From contig SUUY01000001.1 of the NCBI GenBank assembly GCA_015062285.1, forward strand, positions 296,880-360,879: DNA of 64,000 bases, written 5' to 3'. The notes beneath the pieces are model-generated. The model did no database searches, was not told the origin of the DNA, and saw only the letters and a list, made by a program, of their open reading frames with translations. Both the position numbers and the translations under genes were made by a program. The stretch comes from Alphaproteobacteria bacterium. Its GTDB lineage: Bacteria > Pseudomonadota > Alphaproteobacteria > RF32 > CAG-239. Shown here one piece after another: positions 45,950 through 56,042 of the stretch; position 1 is the stretch's first letter; the number at the start of each line of letters is the position of its first letter.

Positions 45950-45988
45950 AAAAATCCCCAAATCTTGATTAGGATTTGGGGATTTTTT
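45950..45988. terminator. Bidirectional terminator before ptsN
   Basis: A strong 15-bp stem AAAATCCCCAAATCC/GGATTTGGGGATTTT (the loop contains TTGATTA, with one base shifted at the inner edge), flanked by A and T runs. It ends the 45737 gene and ptsN. Confidence 0.92.
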
Positions 45989-46434
45989 TAGTTGTTATTC
46001 AGTAGAGCATATAGTTCTACCGGTCTATTTATATGACGAAGTTTGTTACACAGGGTTTCATCCTTGAGGATACGAGATAATTTTGCCAGTGCAGTAAGAT
46101 GATCTGCTCCATTTCCTTCCGGAGAAACGAGAGCAAAAACCAAATCTACAGGTTTGCCATCGACGGCATCAAAGTCTAAGTTTGCAGTTGGTTTTGCAAA
46201 AAAAGCTTGAACTTTGTTTAAGCCTTCAAATCTTCCATGAGGAAGGGCTGTTCCGCCTCCAAAACCTGTGGAGCCAAGATTTTCTCTTTCCATGAATGTG
46301 TCAAACACTGTTCTGGTATCTAAATCAGTGGCCTCAGCAATCTGAGAAGCAAATTCCATTAGAAATTCTCGTTTGCTATTTGATCGAACACCAACAAAAA
46401 TGTTTCTTTCGGTCATAATGTCTGAAATATTCAT
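45988..46434 (-). CDS. ptsN: Nitrogen PTS EIIA component PtsN
   Basis: PtsN is the terminal phosphoacceptor of the nitrogen-related phosphotransferase system, regulating potassium transport and other processes. The 148-residue protein carries GFGGGTALPHGRFEGLN near 58 with the phosphorylated His, and VFALVSPEGNGADHLTALAKLSRIL near 100. It sits downstream of rpoN and hpf, the typical cluster order. ptsP and ptsO are not seen here. Confidence 0.95.
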   Translation of the reverse strand: MNISDIMTERNIFVGVRSNSKREFLMEFASQIAEATDLDTRTVFDTFMERENLGSTGFGGGTALPHGRFEGLNKVQAFFAKPTANLDFDAVDGKPVDLVFALVSPEGNGADHLTALAKLSRILKDETLCNKLRHINRPVELYALLNNN

Positions 46435-46456
46435 GAGATTATACCCTGATTAAATA

Positions 46457-47020
46457 TTAATTTTCTGATTTTGGCTCAACCCAACCAATGTTACCATCTT
46501 TACGACGGTACACCATGTTGAATTTTTCGGTAGCTGCGTTTTTGAACATTAGGGCTACTTCATCATTCAAATCCATGTACATTACAGCCTCGGATACGGT
46601 GCATACAGGAATATTTGCTTCCAACTCTGCAATTGTGAGAGGAGCATCATCAATGTCAATTTCTTCGGCATCCTCATTGAATGAAAATACAGCTTCATTT
46701 GCAATTTCAGTCATGCCTGTTTTGCCTTTGTGATCATTTAGTTTGGTTTTATGACGGCGCAGACGTGTGGCAATATGTTGATTTGCATCATCAAATGCAG
46801 AATAAGGATCTCCGGCAGTTCCGGTTCCTTTTAAGATGATGTTTTTAGCAGGATGAACGGTTACTTCGGCATTGAAGCTGTCTTTAATCTTAGTAAATGT
46901 GACGTTACAGCTAATCGGAGCCGGAAAATATTTGTTTACGGCATTTAAAACGTTTTCTTCAACATGGCTGCGGAGTCTGTCTCCAATATCAACCTGATTA
47001 CCTGATAATGTAATGTTCAT
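46457..47020 (-). CDS. hpf: Ribosome hibernation promoting factor (long form)
   Basis: HPF dimerises and inactivates ribosomes in stationary phase. At 187 residues it is the long form, with an N-terminal sigma-54 modulation/YfiA domain (MNITLSGNQVDIGDRLRSHVE) and a C-terminal dimerisation domain (EAVMYMDLNDEVALMFKNAA then YRRKDGNIGWVEP). The ATG at 47020, with AAGGAAAA upstream, fits the family start. An in-frame ATG at 47071 would add an unrelated stretch. It lies between rpoN and ptsN. Confidence 0.95.
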   Translation of the reverse strand: MNITLSGNQVDIGDRLRSHVEENVLNAVNKYFPAPISCNVTFTKIKDSFNAEVTVHPAKNIILKGTGTAGDPYSAFDDANQHIATRLRRHKTKLNDHKGKTGMTEIANEAVFSFNEDAEEIDIDDAPLTIAELEANIPVCTVSEAVMYMDLNDEVALMFKNAATEKFNMVYRRKDGNIGWVEPKSEN

Positions 47021-47169
47021 AATTTTTCCTTGCAAAATATAATTAAACTCTAGAGATGTATTATACCTCATTGAAAATTGAAATACAGTTTTATTTTAAT
47101 AAAGTCAACATAAATGTCAATCTATTCCTATGAACTATAATTTAATATTGTGATATTGTTTTTAATATT

Positions 47170-48648
47170 TTAAATTTTTTGGCGGTGTAGCCTTTTGCGT
47201 TCTGCAGATGTAGGGATATTTAATGATTCTCTATATTTTGCTACTGTGCGGCGAGCTATTTTTATGCCCTCAGTTGCCAGTAATTCGCCAATTTTATCAT
47301 CGGATAAGACGTGTTTGGGGTCTTCTTGAGAAATAAGGTTCTTGATTTTGTGTTTGATTGTTAAAGTAGAAACATCTTCCTTACCAATGTAGCTACCGGC
47401 AGCTGCCGAAAAAAAGAATTTCAATTCAAAGATGCCTCGCGGAGTATGCATATATTTATTGCTTGTTACTCTGCTTATAGTACTCTCATGCATTTCTAAA
47501 TTATAGGCGATGTCTTTTAAGCTTAGAGGTTTTAAGTGATCTATTCCATATTCTAAAAAATTTTGTTGAGTGCGAATTATCTCTTCACTTACTCTTAAGA
47601 TGGTTGTAGCTCTTTGATGCATGGCCTTAAGCAAAAAATTTGCCGAATTAAGGTTTTCATTTAAAAAGCGCTTTGCTGATTTGTCTTTTTGCAATAAATC
47701 AGAGTAATATTTGTGATTAATAAGAAGTCGAGGCAAGGTATCGTTATTTAGCTCAACAATGTAATTCCCGTTTTTTTTACGACGAACAAAAACATCTGGA
47801 ATAATATATGTTGCAGGATCCAAATCCCAACCTAAAGCAGGTTTGGGGTTTAGAGATTTTATGTCGGATATCATGGAAAATAAATCTTCGGCATCGGCAT
47901 GGCACAAACGTTGCAGCTCTTTATATTTTCCTTCTGCAAGCAAGGGAAGATTATCTAACAGAATAGCTATTGCCGGATCATATCGGTTTATGTCCTGAAG
48001 CTGGATTTTTAAGCATTCACTCAAGCTTTCGGCAAAAATACCGGCAGGTTCAAAATTTTTTAATTGTTCTAGTACATGTGATATCTGATCTTGCCCACAT
48101 TTCAGATTGTTTGCTATTTGCTGTATGTCTCCGCGAAAGTAACCGGCTTGATCTAAATGTTCGGTTAATTGCCAGGCTATTATTTTTTGCTTTGTATCTG
48201 TGAAAATTTGGCTTATTTGCTCGCTTATATATACATACAATGATTTTTTAGATGATAAACGTTGAGAGCAATAGTCAAAATCAGGATCCGAAATATTATT
48301 AATCTTAGATTTTTCTTGCGTTGACCAACTGTAATCAGACTCAGACTGGTAATCTTGGCTGTCACTTCCGTAGTCGTCAAATGATGTTTCGAGATCGAAA
48401 TCAGCTATAAATTCTTCTTCAGAATCAGGCGGTGAAGTAAGGTCATCTATTGTAGGAGATGAAACATCGAGTTGGTTTGATAAGTGTTCTTCTTCTTTTT
48501 CCAATAAGGGGTTTTGCGCTAATTCTTGATTTATAATATCATTTAGCTCAATGTTATTCATTTGAAGGAGATTAATAGCCTGACGTAACTGTTGTGTCAT
48601 CAACAGAGATTGAGTTTGTTTTATTTCAAGCCTTGGTGTAATGGCCAT
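47170..48648 (-). CDS. rpoN: RNA polymerase sigma-54 factor
   Basis: RpoN directs transcription from -24/-12 promoters with the help of AAA+ activators. The 492-residue protein has the glutamine-rich region I (KQTQSLLMTQQLRQAINLLQMNN), an acidic linker (about 55-115), the core-binding domain, the HTH region (TISRVTSNKYMHTPRGIFELKFFFS near 383) and the RpoN box ARRTVAKYRESLNIPTSAERKR near 465. It follows lptB by 17 bp in the envelope-gene cluster. No clear sigma-54 activator gene is in the window. Confidence 0.97.
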   Translation of the reverse strand: MAITPRLEIKQTQSLLMTQQLRQAINLLQMNNIELNDIINQELAQNPLLEKEEEHLSNQLDVSSPTIDDLTSPPDSEEEFIADFDLETSFDDYGSDSQDYQSESDYSWSTQEKSKINNISDPDFDYCSQRLSSKKSLYVYISEQISQIFTDTKQKIIAWQLTEHLDQAGYFRGDIQQIANNLKCGQDQISHVLEQLKNFEPAGIFAESLSECLKIQLQDINRYDPAIAILLDNLPLLAEGKYKELQRLCHADAEDLFSMISDIKSLNPKPALGWDLDPATYIIPDVFVRRKKNGNYIVELNNDTLPRLLINHKYYSDLLQKDKSAKRFLNENLNSANFLLKAMHQRATTILRVSEEIIRTQQNFLEYGIDHLKPLSLKDIAYNLEMHESTISRVTSNKYMHTPRGIFELKFFFSAAAGSYIGKEDVSTLTIKHKIKNLISQEDPKHVLSDDKIGELLATEGIKIARRTVAKYRESLNIPTSAERKRLHRQKI

Positions 48649-48665
48649 AATAAGCCGCCTTTTTG

Positions 48666-49409
48666 CTACATTGAAAAGTTATCACCGAGATATACTTTTC
48701 TAACTTCTTTGCTGGCAACAATCTCTTCCGGGCTGCCTTCCATTAGAACTGTTCCACCATGTAATATATAAGCTCGATCAGTAATATCCAATGTTTCTCT
48801 AACATTATGATCGGTGATAAGAACACCAAGTCCTCTATGTTTTAGTTGAGATACGAGATTTCTGATTTCACCCACAGCAATAGGATCAATCCCGGCTAAT
48901 GGTTCGTCCAATAAAATGTAATGAGGTTGAGAGGCTAATGCTCTTGCTATCTCCAAACGACGTCTTTCTCCTCCGGATAAGGCAAGGGCAGGCGATTTGC
49001 GCAAATGTGCTATTGAAAATTCGTCCAATAATTCTTCAAGCATATTTTCGCGACGACTTTCATCTTCTATAACAATTTCTAATATAGCTTTAATGTTGTC
49101 TTCAACGCTTAACGATCTGAATATAGATGCTTCTTGCGGCAGATATCCTATCCCCATTCGTGCTCTACGGTACATAGGCATATCGGTTATGTCTTGTCCG
49201 TCGATATGAACATCTCCATAATCTGGGGTTATGAGCCCGGTTACGCAATAAAAACAAGTAGTTTTTCCGGCGCCGTTGGGCCCAAGTAATCCAACAGCTT
49301 CTCCCCGCTTAACATTGAGGGATACATTACGCAGTACCGGACGATTTTTATATTTCTTTCCGATATTAAAGACTTCTAATTTTGCTTCCTGATTATATAA
49401 GTTATTCAT
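48666..49409 (-). CDS. lptB: Lipopolysaccharide export ATPase LptB
   Basis: LptB powers LPS extraction from the inner membrane. The 247-residue ABC ATPase has a Walker A (LLGPNGAGKTTCFYCVTGL near 40), YLPQEASIFRSL near 94, the signature ALSGGERRRLEIARAL near 143 and a Walker B (ILLDEPLAGIDPIAV near 165). It starts 3 bp after lptA. Order: lptC-lptA-lptB-rpoN. Confidence 0.97.
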   Translation of the reverse strand: MNNLYNQEAKLEVFNIGKKYKNRPVLRNVSLNVKRGEAVGLLGPNGAGKTTCFYCVTGLITPDYGDVHIDGQDITDMPMYRRARMGIGYLPQEASIFRSLSVEDNIKAILEIVIEDESRRENMLEELLDEFSIAHLRKSPALALSGGERRRLEIARALASQPHYILLDEPLAGIDPIAVGEIRNLVSQLKHRGLGVLITDHNVRETLDITDRAYILHGGTVLMEGSPEEIVASKEVRKVYLGDNFSM

Positions 49410-49412
49410 GGT

Positions 49413-50177
49413 TTATTTCTTTTCTTTAAAAACACCCTTTACACGTCCGAGTTTGTTGCCGGATAATAATTTGCTTATTCCGGTGTTAATGTTGGTTTCG
49501 GCTTTATCTCCTCGAAGAATGTTGCCTTGTTGATTGATTGTAACATTGTTAAATAATTTAATTAATCCTGATTGGGGCAAATATGTGCCTTTTTCTGCGG
49601 TAACTTCTGCATCTTTAGTAATGATTTTTACATTTCCAAAGATATCTACTTTATCTAATGTCATATTTTGTTTTGTAGTGTTTGATTTTGTAAAGTAGGC
49701 AATCATTTTATCTGAATGCAGATTGTTGTTTTGTTGATCCGTTACATGAACGTTGCCTGAGGCTACAGCCTTTTGTTTTGAAGGATAATAAATGATATTA
49801 TCTTTGGCTGTTAGTGTTTCTTTAGCCGTTTTAATTGTTGCAGGTTTGCCGACAAGAATAGCTCGATCTTCTGTTAGGTCATAATCTAAGTTATCGCCAA
49901 ATGCGTCAGCTTGAGAAGAGTGCATTTTTACATTGCCGTCTGCAACGACCCTATTTATCTGTCCTTTAGATTGTCCTTTTTTAGGTTTGTAATATCCGCT
50001 TAAAGTAGACGAACTGATGCTCATGTCTCCTTTAGTGGCTATGGCTTTGCCTATAGCAACAATTTTTTGTTCTTTTTGGTGCCATTCAACCTTTTCTTCT
50101 GCTGTTATATCTATATCTTCTGCGTGAACTTGAGTGCAGAAAAATAAGAATAGGAAAAGAACCACAATTCGTGTCAT
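49413..50177 (-). CDS. lptA: Periplasmic LPS transport protein LptA
   Basis: LptA forms the periplasmic bridge that carries LPS to the outer membrane. The 254-residue precursor has a signal peptide (MTRIVVLFLFLFFCTQVHA) followed by OstA-type repeats with alternating strands (for example IAIGKAIATKGDMSISSSTLSG near 40). The start overlaps the lptC stop by 4 bp. It is longer than E. coli LptA (185), as in many Alphaproteobacteria. Confidence 0.92.
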   Translation of the reverse strand: MTRIVVLFLFLFFCTQVHAEDIDITAEEKVEWHQKEQKIVAIGKAIATKGDMSISSSTLSGYYKPKKGQSKGQINRVVADGNVKMHSSQADAFGDNLDYDLTEDRAILVGKPATIKTAKETLTAKDNIIYYPSKQKAVASGNVHVTDQQNNNLHSDKMIAYFTKSNTTKQNMTLDKVDIFGNVKIITKDAEVTAEKGTYLPQSGLIKLFNNVTINQQGNILRGDKAETNINTGISKLLSGNKLGRVKGVFKEKK

Positions 50178-50866
50178 TTTGTTATACTCTCTTCGTTTAT
50201 TGTGATATGGGCAGGACCGGTAAAAGTCAGTATATGAGTGCTTGATGAATAATTAAATCCCGTTGCCTTTATTTTTCCTAAAAAACCTTGCCCAATTATA
50301 GGTTTTTTACCATAGCTGTACGATTTATTAAAATCAAAAAACGCTGAAGATGTTGTAATATTCATTCCCTCACTATAAAAAAGTTCTATGTCTTTTTGTA
50401 ATTCTAACAAATTTATTTTTTGATTGAAAAATCCTACCGGAGCTTTGATGTTGACCCAGCGATTATCATCCAAAGGTAATAATCCTTCCGGTTTTGTCAG
50501 CTTAACTAATTTTGATCCGGGAGATGTTTCATCAATATTTAATGCTACAAAATTATTGACCTTATTATCTTTGTCTGTGATATAAAATACGGTATTTTCA
50601 ATATGTAATTTTTCTAGTTCACCTTTTTTGGGACGAGTGATATCAAGCCTAAAATCTTTAGAATTATCTTTTAGAGAGGGAAAAATTAGCAAAACAGCAA
50701 TTAAAACAGCAGCAATGCTGGGAAGAGCTAATTTTGCCAACTTAACAAAACGGGAATAACGACTTTCAGGCAACTTGTTTTTGGAAGTTGCCTGAGAGGT
50801 TGTATTAAAGTAGTTGTCAAGTTGGTGAGGATCTAGCACGTTTAGGCGACTCCTGCACGTAGGCAA
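50174..50866 (-). CDS. lptC: LPS export protein LptC
   Basis: LptC is the bitopic inner-membrane protein that hands LPS from LptBFG to LptA. The 230-residue protein has an unusual N-terminal stretch of about 50 residues, a membrane segment (LALPSIAAVLIAVLLIFPSL, about 49-68) and a periplasmic beta-jellyroll domain ending in SSSTHILTFTGPAHITI. Its start lies 25 bp inside the end of kdsD. A shorter N-terminus is possible. Confidence 0.85.
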   Translation of the reverse strand: MPTCRSRLNVLDPHQLDNYFNTTSQATSKNKLPESRYSRFVKLAKLALPSIAAVLIAVLLIFPSLKDNSKDFRLDITRPKKGELEKLHIENTVFYITDKDNKVNNFVALNIDETSPGSKLVKLTKPEGLLPLDDNRWVNIKAPVGFFNQKINLLELQKDIELFYSEGMNITTSSAFFDFNKSYSYGKKPIIGQGFLGKIKATGFNYSSSTHILTFTGPAHITINEESITK

Positions 50867-51810
50867 TCGTGAATATGAATAACGCCAACTGGTTTTTGAT
50901 CTTCATCTAACACAAATAGTTGAGTAATACCTTTACCTGTATTATTCATAGTGTTTAGAGCTTCTGCAGCTAAAACTTCCGGAGATATGGTCTTGGGATT
51001 TTCAGTCATGACCTCTGTAACTTTTTTGGCTAGTATGTCTGATGACATTGCGCGGCGCAAATCTCCATCGGTAATAATTCCTATTAATTTACCGAATGTA
51101 TCTACAACACCTACGCAGCCTAACATTTTAGAAGACATGGTTAACATAGCTTCTTGCATAAAGGTGTTTTCTGTAACTATTGGTATCTCATCGCCTCTGT
51201 GCATGAGATCGGAAACTTTTTGGAGCATTGCTCCAAGTTTTCCGCCCGGGTGACGACGTTTGTAATCAAGTTTAGAGAATCCTTTGCGCTCCATTAAGCA
51301 AACAGCCAAAACATCGCCAAGCATTAAAGTTGCTGTGGTTGATGTGGTGGGTGCCATTCCCAATGGACAAGCCTCGCGGTAATCCGGAAGTTTGAGAAGA
51401 ATGTCTCCGGCTCTGCCTAAAGAACTGTCCGGATTTTTAGTTATAGCAATTAAAGGTATGCCATAGCGTTTACAATAAATAATGATGTCTGATAATTCTT
51501 TTGATTCACCACCGTTAGAAATAGCTAAAACAACATCATCCTCAGTTAACATACCAAGGTCACCGTGGCTTGCTTCTGCCGGGTGAATGAAGAATGATGG
51601 TGTTCCGGTTGATGCTAATGTAGCTGCAATTTTGGTGCCGATGTGTCCGGATTTTCCCATACCGGTTACAATAACGCGGCCGGTTGCTTTTTGCATAATA
51701 TCTAGGGCATCGGATAAGGATTTATCAAGAGAATTTTCCATTGCGCGTATAGCTTCGATTTCGCTATTTATTGTGCGTTTTGCGCAATCGATATCTTGTT
51801 CTGTAGTCAT
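50842..51810 (-). CDS. kdsD: D-arabinose 5-phosphate isomerase (KdsD/KpsF)
   Basis: KdsD makes arabinose 5-phosphate, the first precursor of Kdo in LPS. The 322-residue protein has a SIS domain (VIVTGMGKSGHIGTKIAATLASTG near 47; ASHGDLGML near 86) and two CBS domains (about 205-320). AGGAG precedes the ATG. It heads the minus-strand cluster kdsD-lptC-lptA-lptB-rpoN-hpf-ptsN, combining LPS synthesis and transport. Confidence 0.95.
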   Translation of the reverse strand: MTTEQDIDCAKRTINSEIEAIRAMENSLDKSLSDALDIMQKATGRVIVTGMGKSGHIGTKIAATLASTGTPSFFIHPAEASHGDLGMLTEDDVVLAISNGGESKELSDIIIYCKRYGIPLIAITKNPDSSLGRAGDILLKLPDYREACPLGMAPTTSTTATLMLGDVLAVCLMERKGFSKLDYKRRHPGGKLGAMLQKVSDLMHRGDEIPIVTENTFMQEAMLTMSSKMLGCVGVVDTFGKLIGIITDGDLRRAMSSDILAKKVTEVMTENPKTISPEVLAAEALNTMNNTGKGITQLFVLDEDQKPVGVIHIHDCLRAGVA

Positions 51811-51997
51811 TATATAGAATCTCCTATGAATTATAACATGAGGTAAATCCTAAAATTTTATTTTTAAAAGGCAAGTTTTTTTTGTTTGTTATACAAATTA
51901 GAAAACTATTGCAAATAAAAATTTAAGAATTATAACTCGTTATGTTTTTCTAAGTATATGTTCAATGTATATGTTCAATTTATTAAATTATTTTGTT

Positions 51998-52429
51998 ATG
52001 AAGTGGAATTGGCTTTTTCTTTTGTTTCCCGTTGTTCTTATTGTGTTGGTAGTAACTGATGTCCCCGTAGTCGGATCTTATCAGAAGGTTGAACTGCAAT
52101 ATGATGAGGGTGCAAATCGCTATTTTGCAGTTGTTGGCGGACAAGAAGTTGATGTTCTTGCTTTTGATAGGGCGGACACAACAAAAATGCAGGCCGGAAT
52201 GCCGGTTTATTGCTTGCAGGCTTCAAGAGACAGCTGGATTAAAATTTGGGAATATTATTTTAGCCCGACAGAAGTTGATCCGGAGAAATGGGTCAAAGAT
52301 ATCTATCCTGAAGCAGGTGCGGGAAAAGGGCCGAGCATATTTATTTGCGTTTTGACGTTTTTGATAATACTTATGCTCCTTTGTTTTCAGCCGAAGAAAA
52401 TGGTTGTTATTTATGCGGATAGTGATTAA
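51998..52429 (+). CDS. Small two-helix membrane protein, orphan
   Basis: The 143-residue protein has an N-terminal membrane segment (about 4-22, WLFLLFPVVLIVLVVTDVP), an acidic, aromatic-rich external domain (about 25-110, ending KDIYPEAGAGKGP) and a second membrane helix (about 112-130). I recognise no family. The ATG at 51998 follows TTGTT with no Shine-Dalgarno sequence, and the same TTGTTATGAA context precedes the next gene at 52441. It is divergent from kdsD, with a 187-bp AT-rich region. In-frame ATGs at 51965 and 51971 cannot be excluded. Confidence 0.6.
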   Translation: MKWNWLFLLFPVVLIVLVVTDVPVVGSYQKVELQYDEGANRYFAVVGGQEVDVLAFDRADTTKMQAGMPVYCLQASRDSWIKIWEYYFSPTEVDPEKWVKDIYPEAGAGKGPSIFICVLTFLIILMLLCFQPKKMVVIYADSD

Positions 52430-52440
52430 ATCTGATTGTT

Positions 52441-52629
52441 ATGAAAGTTAGGAGCAAAAAAATCATTTGTAACGCTTTAATAGTGTTGCTTATCGCGATT
52501 GCAATTATGTGTTTCGTGTTTGCCCTTTCAGGAGTGGGTGATGTTGCAAATTGGTTGTGCTGGGCAGCATTGGTATGCATGTTTGTTATTCCACTGGATT
52601 TTTGGCGCGAAAAGCTGAAAAAAATGTAA
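52441..52629 (+). CDS. Small membrane protein, two helices, orphan
   Basis: The 62-residue protein has two hydrophobic helices (about 9-29 and 37-52) and charged ends (MKVRSKK, WREKLKKM). No family is recognised. It follows the previous orphan by 11 bp and shares its TTGTTATGAA start context, without a Shine-Dalgarno sequence. The two probably form one unit, since a terminator follows only this gene. Confidence 0.6.
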   Translation: MKVRSKKIICNALIVLLIAIAIMCFVFALSGVGDVANWLCWAALVCMFVIPLDFWREKLKKM

Positions 52630-52660
52630 AAAGAGAGGTTCGTTTTGAACCTCTTTTTTT
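52628..52660 (+). terminator. Terminator after the small membrane protein pair
   Basis: Stem AAAGAGAGGTTC paired with GAACCTCTTTTTT, followed by T residues. It insulates the orphan pair from rpsL. Confidence 0.9.
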
Positions 52661-52791
52661 TGTGGAATAGACTCATTTGGACTCAAAAACTGTGGGTGTA
52701 TGAATTTTAAGTGAGAATCGTAGATTGATTGAAAGGGCAAAGGTAAATATAAGGTTAATGTTTTTTAGACTCAAATTTATGCAAAAAAGTG

Positions 52792-52820
52792 TTGACTTTA
52801 TGGGTTTATCGTTCTATTGT
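52792..52820 (+). promoter_or_regulatory. Sigma-70-type promoter of the str operon
   Basis: TTGACT at 52792-52797, a 17-nt spacer and TATTGT at 52815-52820. This leaves a leader of about 95 bases before the rpsL ATG. Near-consensus, as expected for a ribosomal operon. Confidence 0.75.
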
Positions 52821-52919
52821 GCCGAGACTCAATTAAAGAAGTTGAGGTGCTTTGTGTGCCTTAAATACACGGCTTTGATGAGTATTTTTGTTAATAATCA
52901 ATACTTTAAGGAAATTGTG

Positions 52920-53291
52920 ATGCCTACAATTAATCAGTTAATTCGTAAATCACGAACACCAAAAGTGAAGAGAAACAAAGTTCCGGCTTTGAAAGCTTGT
53001 CCACAAAAACGCGGTGTTTGTACAAGGGTTTATACTACAACCCCTAAAAAACCTAACTCCGCTTTGCGTAAAGTGGCTCGCGTTCGTCTTACCAACGGCT
53101 TTGAAGTAATCAGTTATATCCCTGGTGAAGGTCATAATCTTCAAGAACACTCAGTGGTACTGATTAAAGGCGGCCGTGTAAAAGACTTACCTGGTGTTCG
53201 TTATCATATTATTCGTGGTACCTTGGATACTCAGGGTATTTCAAAACGTCGTCAACGTCGTTCTTTATACGGCGCTAAGAGACCGAAATAA
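52920..53291 (+). CDS. rpsL: 30S ribosomal protein S12
   Basis: S12 is part of the decoding centre and helps set accuracy. The 123 residues match the universal length. [11 protein letters not shown] begins the protein, and [11 protein letters not shown] contains the lysine (K43-equivalent) where streptomycin resistance changes occur. It is wild-type here. The ATG at 52920 is preceded by AAGGAAAT. Frames extending upstream are not S12. It begins rpsL-rpsG-fusA-tuf. Confidence 0.99.
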   Translation: MPTINQLIRKSRTPKVKRNKVPALKACPQKRGVCTRVYTTTPKKPNSALRKVARVRLTNGFEVISYIPGEGHNLQEHSVVLIKGGRVKDLPGVRYHIIRGTLDTQGISKRRQRRSLYGAKRPK

Positions 53292-53774
<483 letters not shown>

Positions 53775-53795
53775 TGCAGCATAGGGAAAATTAAC

Positions 53796-55871
53796 ATGGC
53801 TCGTACACATAAATTAGAATTGTACAGAAACATCGGTATTATGGCTCATATTGATGCCGGTAAGACTACCACTACCGAACGTATTTTGTTTTATACCGGT
53901 GTAAACCACAAAGTTGGTGAAACACACGATGGTGCTGCCACAATGGACTGGATGGAGCAAGAACAGGAGCGTGGTATTACCATTACTTCTGCTGCTACCA
54001 CATGTTATTGGAAAGGACACCGTATAAACATTATCGATACTCCGGGACACGTTGACTTTACTGTTGAAGTTGAACGTTCTTTGCGTGTATTGGATGGTGC
54101 TGTTACCGTATTTGACTCAGTTGCCGGTGTTGAACCGCAATCTGAAACTGTTTGGAGACAAGCAGATAAGTACGGTGTACCTAGAATTTGTTTCTGCAAC
54201 AAGATGGATAGAATCGGTGCAAACTTCTATCGTTGTTTGGATATGATTAAAGATCGATTGGGTGCTCGTCCGATGGCATTACAATTGCCTATCGGTGCAG
54301 AAGCTGAGTTCAAAGGTGTGGTAGATTTGTTGAATATGAATGCTATCGTATACACCGGTGATACTCCCGATGCTCCAATCGAAATTCAAGAAATTCCAGC
54401 TGATTTGAAAGATAAGGCTGAACAATATCGCAATGAATTAGTTGAAATGGCTGTTGAAGAAGATGAACAAGCTATGGAAGACTATTTGGAAGGAAAAGAA
54501 ATATCTGTTGAAACTTTGAAAAAATGTATTCGTAAGGGTACTATTGCTCAAAGTTTTGTTCCTGTATTTTGCGGTACTGCTTTCAAAAATAAGGGTGTTC
54601 AACCTTTATTGGATGCCGTTATTGACTATCTTCCTTCTCCAATGGATATTCCTGCTACCAAAGGTCTTAAACCTGGTACAGAAACAGAGATTGAGAGAAA
54701 AACAGCTGATAACGAGCCATTGGCTGCATTAGCATTTAAAATTATGAACGATCCTTTTGTAGGATCTTTGACATTTACCCGTATTTATTCCGGTACAATG
54801 ACTGCAGGTTCTTATATCTATAACTCTGTTAAAGATAAGAAAGAACGTGTTGGTCGTATGCTTTTGATGCATTCTAACAAACGTGAAGATTTGAAAGAAG
54901 CTCATGCCGGAGATATTGTTGCTTTGGCTGGTTTGAAAGATACCACTACCGGTGATACTCTTTGTGATCAGTTCAATCCGATTGTTTTGGAAAACATGGT
55001 ATTCCCAGATCCGGTTATTGAATTGGCTGTTGAACCCAAAACCAAAGTTGACGTAGAAAAAATGGGCTTGGCTTTGTCCAGATTAGCTATGGAAGATCCT
55101 TCTTTCAAGGTTTCATCTGATCCGGATAGCGGTCAAACCATTATCCGTGGTATGGGTGAATTGCACTTGGAAATTATCGTTGATCGTTTGAAACGTGAAT
55201 TTAAGGTTGAGTGTAATGTTGGTGAGCCTCAAGTTGCTTATCGTGAAACCATTACCAAACCTTGTGATATTGAATACACCCACAAGAAACAATCCGGTGG
55301 TGCCGGTCAGTTCGCTAAAGTTAAGATTAAATTTGAGCCGATTGAAGGTTACTCCGGATTTGAATTTGAAAACACTGTTGTTGGTGGTAATGTTCCAAAA
55401 GAATATATCCCCGGTGTTGAAAAAGGTTTGCGTAGTGCTATGGATGCCGGTGTTATTGCCGGATATCCGGTTACCGGTGTTAAGTGCAACCTTTATGATG
55501 GTGCTTATCACGAAGTTGACTCTAACGTTATGTGCTTTGAAATTGCTGCTCGTGCTGCCTTCCGTGAAGGTATGCGTCAAGCCAATCCGAAACTGCTTGA
55601 ACCAATTATGAAGGTTGAAGTCGTTACTCCGGAAGAGTACATGGGCGATATTATCGGAGATTTGAACTCTCGTCGTGGTTTGGTAAACGGTATGGATCAA
55701 CGTGCAAATGCTCGTGTGATTGATGCTCAAGTTCCATTAGCCAATATGTTTGGCTATGTAAACACATTGCGTTCATTGTCTCAAGGACGTGCACAGTTTA
55801 CAATGGAATTCCATCACTATGCTGAAGTTCCAAAGGATGTGGCTGAGAAAGTGAAAGCCAAAAACGCATAA
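53796..55871 (+). CDS. fusA: Elongation factor G
   Basis: EF-G drives tRNA-mRNA translocation and ribosome recycling. The 691-residue protein has G1 ([14 protein letters not shown] near 17), switch residues [10 protein letters not shown] near 61, G3 (DTPGHVDF near 82), G4 (NKMD near 137) and the four following domains. It sits 21 bp after rpsG. A long structured region separates it from tuf. Confidence 0.99.
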   Translation: MARTHKLELYRNIGIMAHIDAGKTTTTERILFYTGVNHKVGETHDGAATMDWMEQEQERGITITSAATTCYWKGHRINIIDTPGHVDFTVEVERSLRVLDGAVTVFDSVAGVEPQSETVWRQADKYGVPRICFCNKMDRIGANFYRCLDMIKDRLGARPMALQLPIGAEAEFKGVVDLLNMNAIVYTGDTPDAPIEIQEIPADLKDKAEQYRNELVEMAVEEDEQAMEDYLEGKEISVETLKKCIRKGTIAQSFVPVFCGTAFKNKGVQPLLDAVIDYLPSPMDIPATKGLKPGTETEIERKTADNEPLAALAFKIMNDPFVGSLTFTRIYSGTMTAGSYIYNSVKDKKERVGRMLLMHSNKREDLKEAHAGDIVALAGLKDTTTGDTLCDQFNPIVLENMVFPDPVIELAVEPKTKVDVEKMGLALSRLAMEDPSFKVSSDPDSGQTIIRGMGELHLEIIVDRLKREFKVECNVGEPQVAYRETITKPCDIEYTHKKQSGGAGQFAKVKIKFEPIEGYSGFEFENTVVGGNVPKEYIPGVEKGLRSAMDAGVIAGYPVTGVKCNLYDGAYHEVDSNVMCFEIAARAAFREGMRQANPKLLEPIMKVEVVTPEEYMGDIIGDLNSRRGLVNGMDQRANARVIDAQVPLANMFGYVNTLRSLSQGRAQFTMEFHHYAEVPKDVAEKVKAKNA

Positions 55872-55879
55872 TTTTTCGT

Positions 55880-55997
55880 TTTTAAGGGAAATCTAAAGCG
55901 GTTTTACGTGGTCGATGAAAATTCATGTACTGTTTTGTATACTGAAATTTTCATCGCCACTAGAAACCACTCCGTATTTCTCCTTAAAAATAAAAAC
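55880..55997. repeat. Palindromic spacer between fusA and tuf (hairpin A)
   Basis: The fusA-tuf gap contains an 11-bp perfect stem CGATGAAAATT/AATTTTCATCG (55913-55956), enclosing ATTCATGTACTG...GTATAC. A weaker outer pairing, TTTTTAAGG/CCTTAAAAA, joins its ends. The core resembles the hairpin after tuf (57283-57327), so a pair of related structures flanks the gene. It may act as an attenuator, processing site or terminator. Confidence 0.7.
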
Positions 55998-56042
55998 TTA
56001 ATATTTAATGTATAACAAAACTAAATTTTATTGGAGAATAAA

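Noticed and set aside
55113-55730. Minus-strand frame of 205 codons inside fusA
   Set aside because: Antisense shadow of a strongly conserved gene with biased codons; no ribosome binding site.
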